Part shown: in pieces, positions 33,003 to 33,215 of the stretch
Position numbering within the stretch: position 1 is the first letter of the stretch
How the letters are laid out: every line of letters begins with the position of its first letter
Assembly (NCBI GenBank): GCA_016288755.1
Contig: JAEELE010000048.1
Location: forward strand, 1 to 33,215
DNA length: 33,215 nt
Source: Oscillospiraceae bacterium
Lineage (GTDB): Bacteria > Bacillota > Clostridia > Oscillospirales > Ruminococcaceae
Direction of reading: 5' to 3'
Translations under genes and position numbers: made by a program
The notes under the pieces: model-generated
Database searches by the model: none
Seen by the model: the letters and a program-made list of their open reading frames with translations, nothing else
Told to the model about the DNA's origin: nothing

Positions 33003-33215
33003 GGAGCCCGGGCAGGCGTTTTCGCAGCAAATCGAAACAGGGTATAAAACAAAGAGCGAACCGGTCACCAGAAAATGACCCGCCCCCTGTCAAGTAGACA
33101 GCGCAAAAAACAAAAATAATCTATGTAGTGACCAAAAGCAGTCTGTGCAATTTGTGCAGGCTGCTTTGCTGTTAGCAGTAATTGGCAATCACCTTTTGGA
33201 GTGAGGAGCGAAGCG
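33003..33215. other. non-coding 3' end with terminator-like hairpin
   Basis: No gene was seen. A GCCCG/CGGGC hairpin lies right after the guaA stop. AAAGCAGTCTGTG (33135-33147) pairs with TGTGCAGGCTGCTTT (33153-33167, several G-U pairs) as a longer hairpin. CTGTCAAGTAGACAG at 33088-33102 is a short palindrome followed by an A-rich tract and could be the edge of a mobile element. Confidence 0.4.

Overview
The window reads as a chromosomal segment of a GC-rich Gram-positive clostridium close to Ruminococcus (Oscillospiraceae). Four observations support this. There is a spore germination protease gene (gpr) divergent from rpsT, a common arrangement in Firmicutes. A very large secreted protease ends in a type I dockerin of the kind found in cellulosome-forming ruminococci. 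The genes carry strong AGGAGG-type ribosome binding sites. The promoters mostly have a 17-nt spacer and a TGnTATAAT-like extended -10. The genus is inferred, not proven.

Layout. 1-4.5 kb is housekeeping: the 3' part of polyphosphate kinase, an AI-2E-family membrane protein, a small HEAAH metallopeptidase overlapping smpB, and ssrA (tmRNA) directly downstream. SmpB and tmRNA are the two partners of trans-translation. 4.5-7.5 kb holds a structured non-coding stretch, gpr (minus), rpsT with leader and terminator, and a DUF421/DUF4363 membrane pair. 7.5-12.3 kb holds a minus-strand MacB/FtsX-type ABC transporter operon, divergent from a sigma factor plus putative membrane anti-sigma factor. 12.35-18.5 kb is one 2041-residue secreted subtilisin with chitobiase-like, leucine-rich BspA-like, Ig-like and repeated adhesin-like modules and a C-terminal dockerin.

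18.5-28.4 kb is the most unusual part. A Lhr/BrxHI-like DEVH helicase, a BrxD-like P-loop ATPase and a TerB_N/TerB_C protein, all minus strand, look like a reduced BREX/Ter-related DNA-defence or DNA-processing module. The helicase is separated from the other two by a 4 kb cassette: an esterase lipoprotein, three tandem DUF2975 membrane proteins, a small Cro/CI-type regulator and a convergent cyclophilin lipoprotein. Upstream of the TerB gene lies a 96-bp tandem repeat whose first unit supplies the TerB promoter. A diverged inverted copy supplies the guaA promoter 3.6 kb away, which suggests a mobile promoter.

28.5-31.9 kb is a response regulator / ABC transporter / histidine kinase island of the bacitracin- or lantibiotic-resistance type, in which the ATPase gene carries an in-frame amber codon. 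32.0-33.0 kb is a GMP synthase lacking its glutamine amidotransferase domain. The last 215 bases are non-coding, with a terminator-like hairpin and possibly a mobile-element edge.
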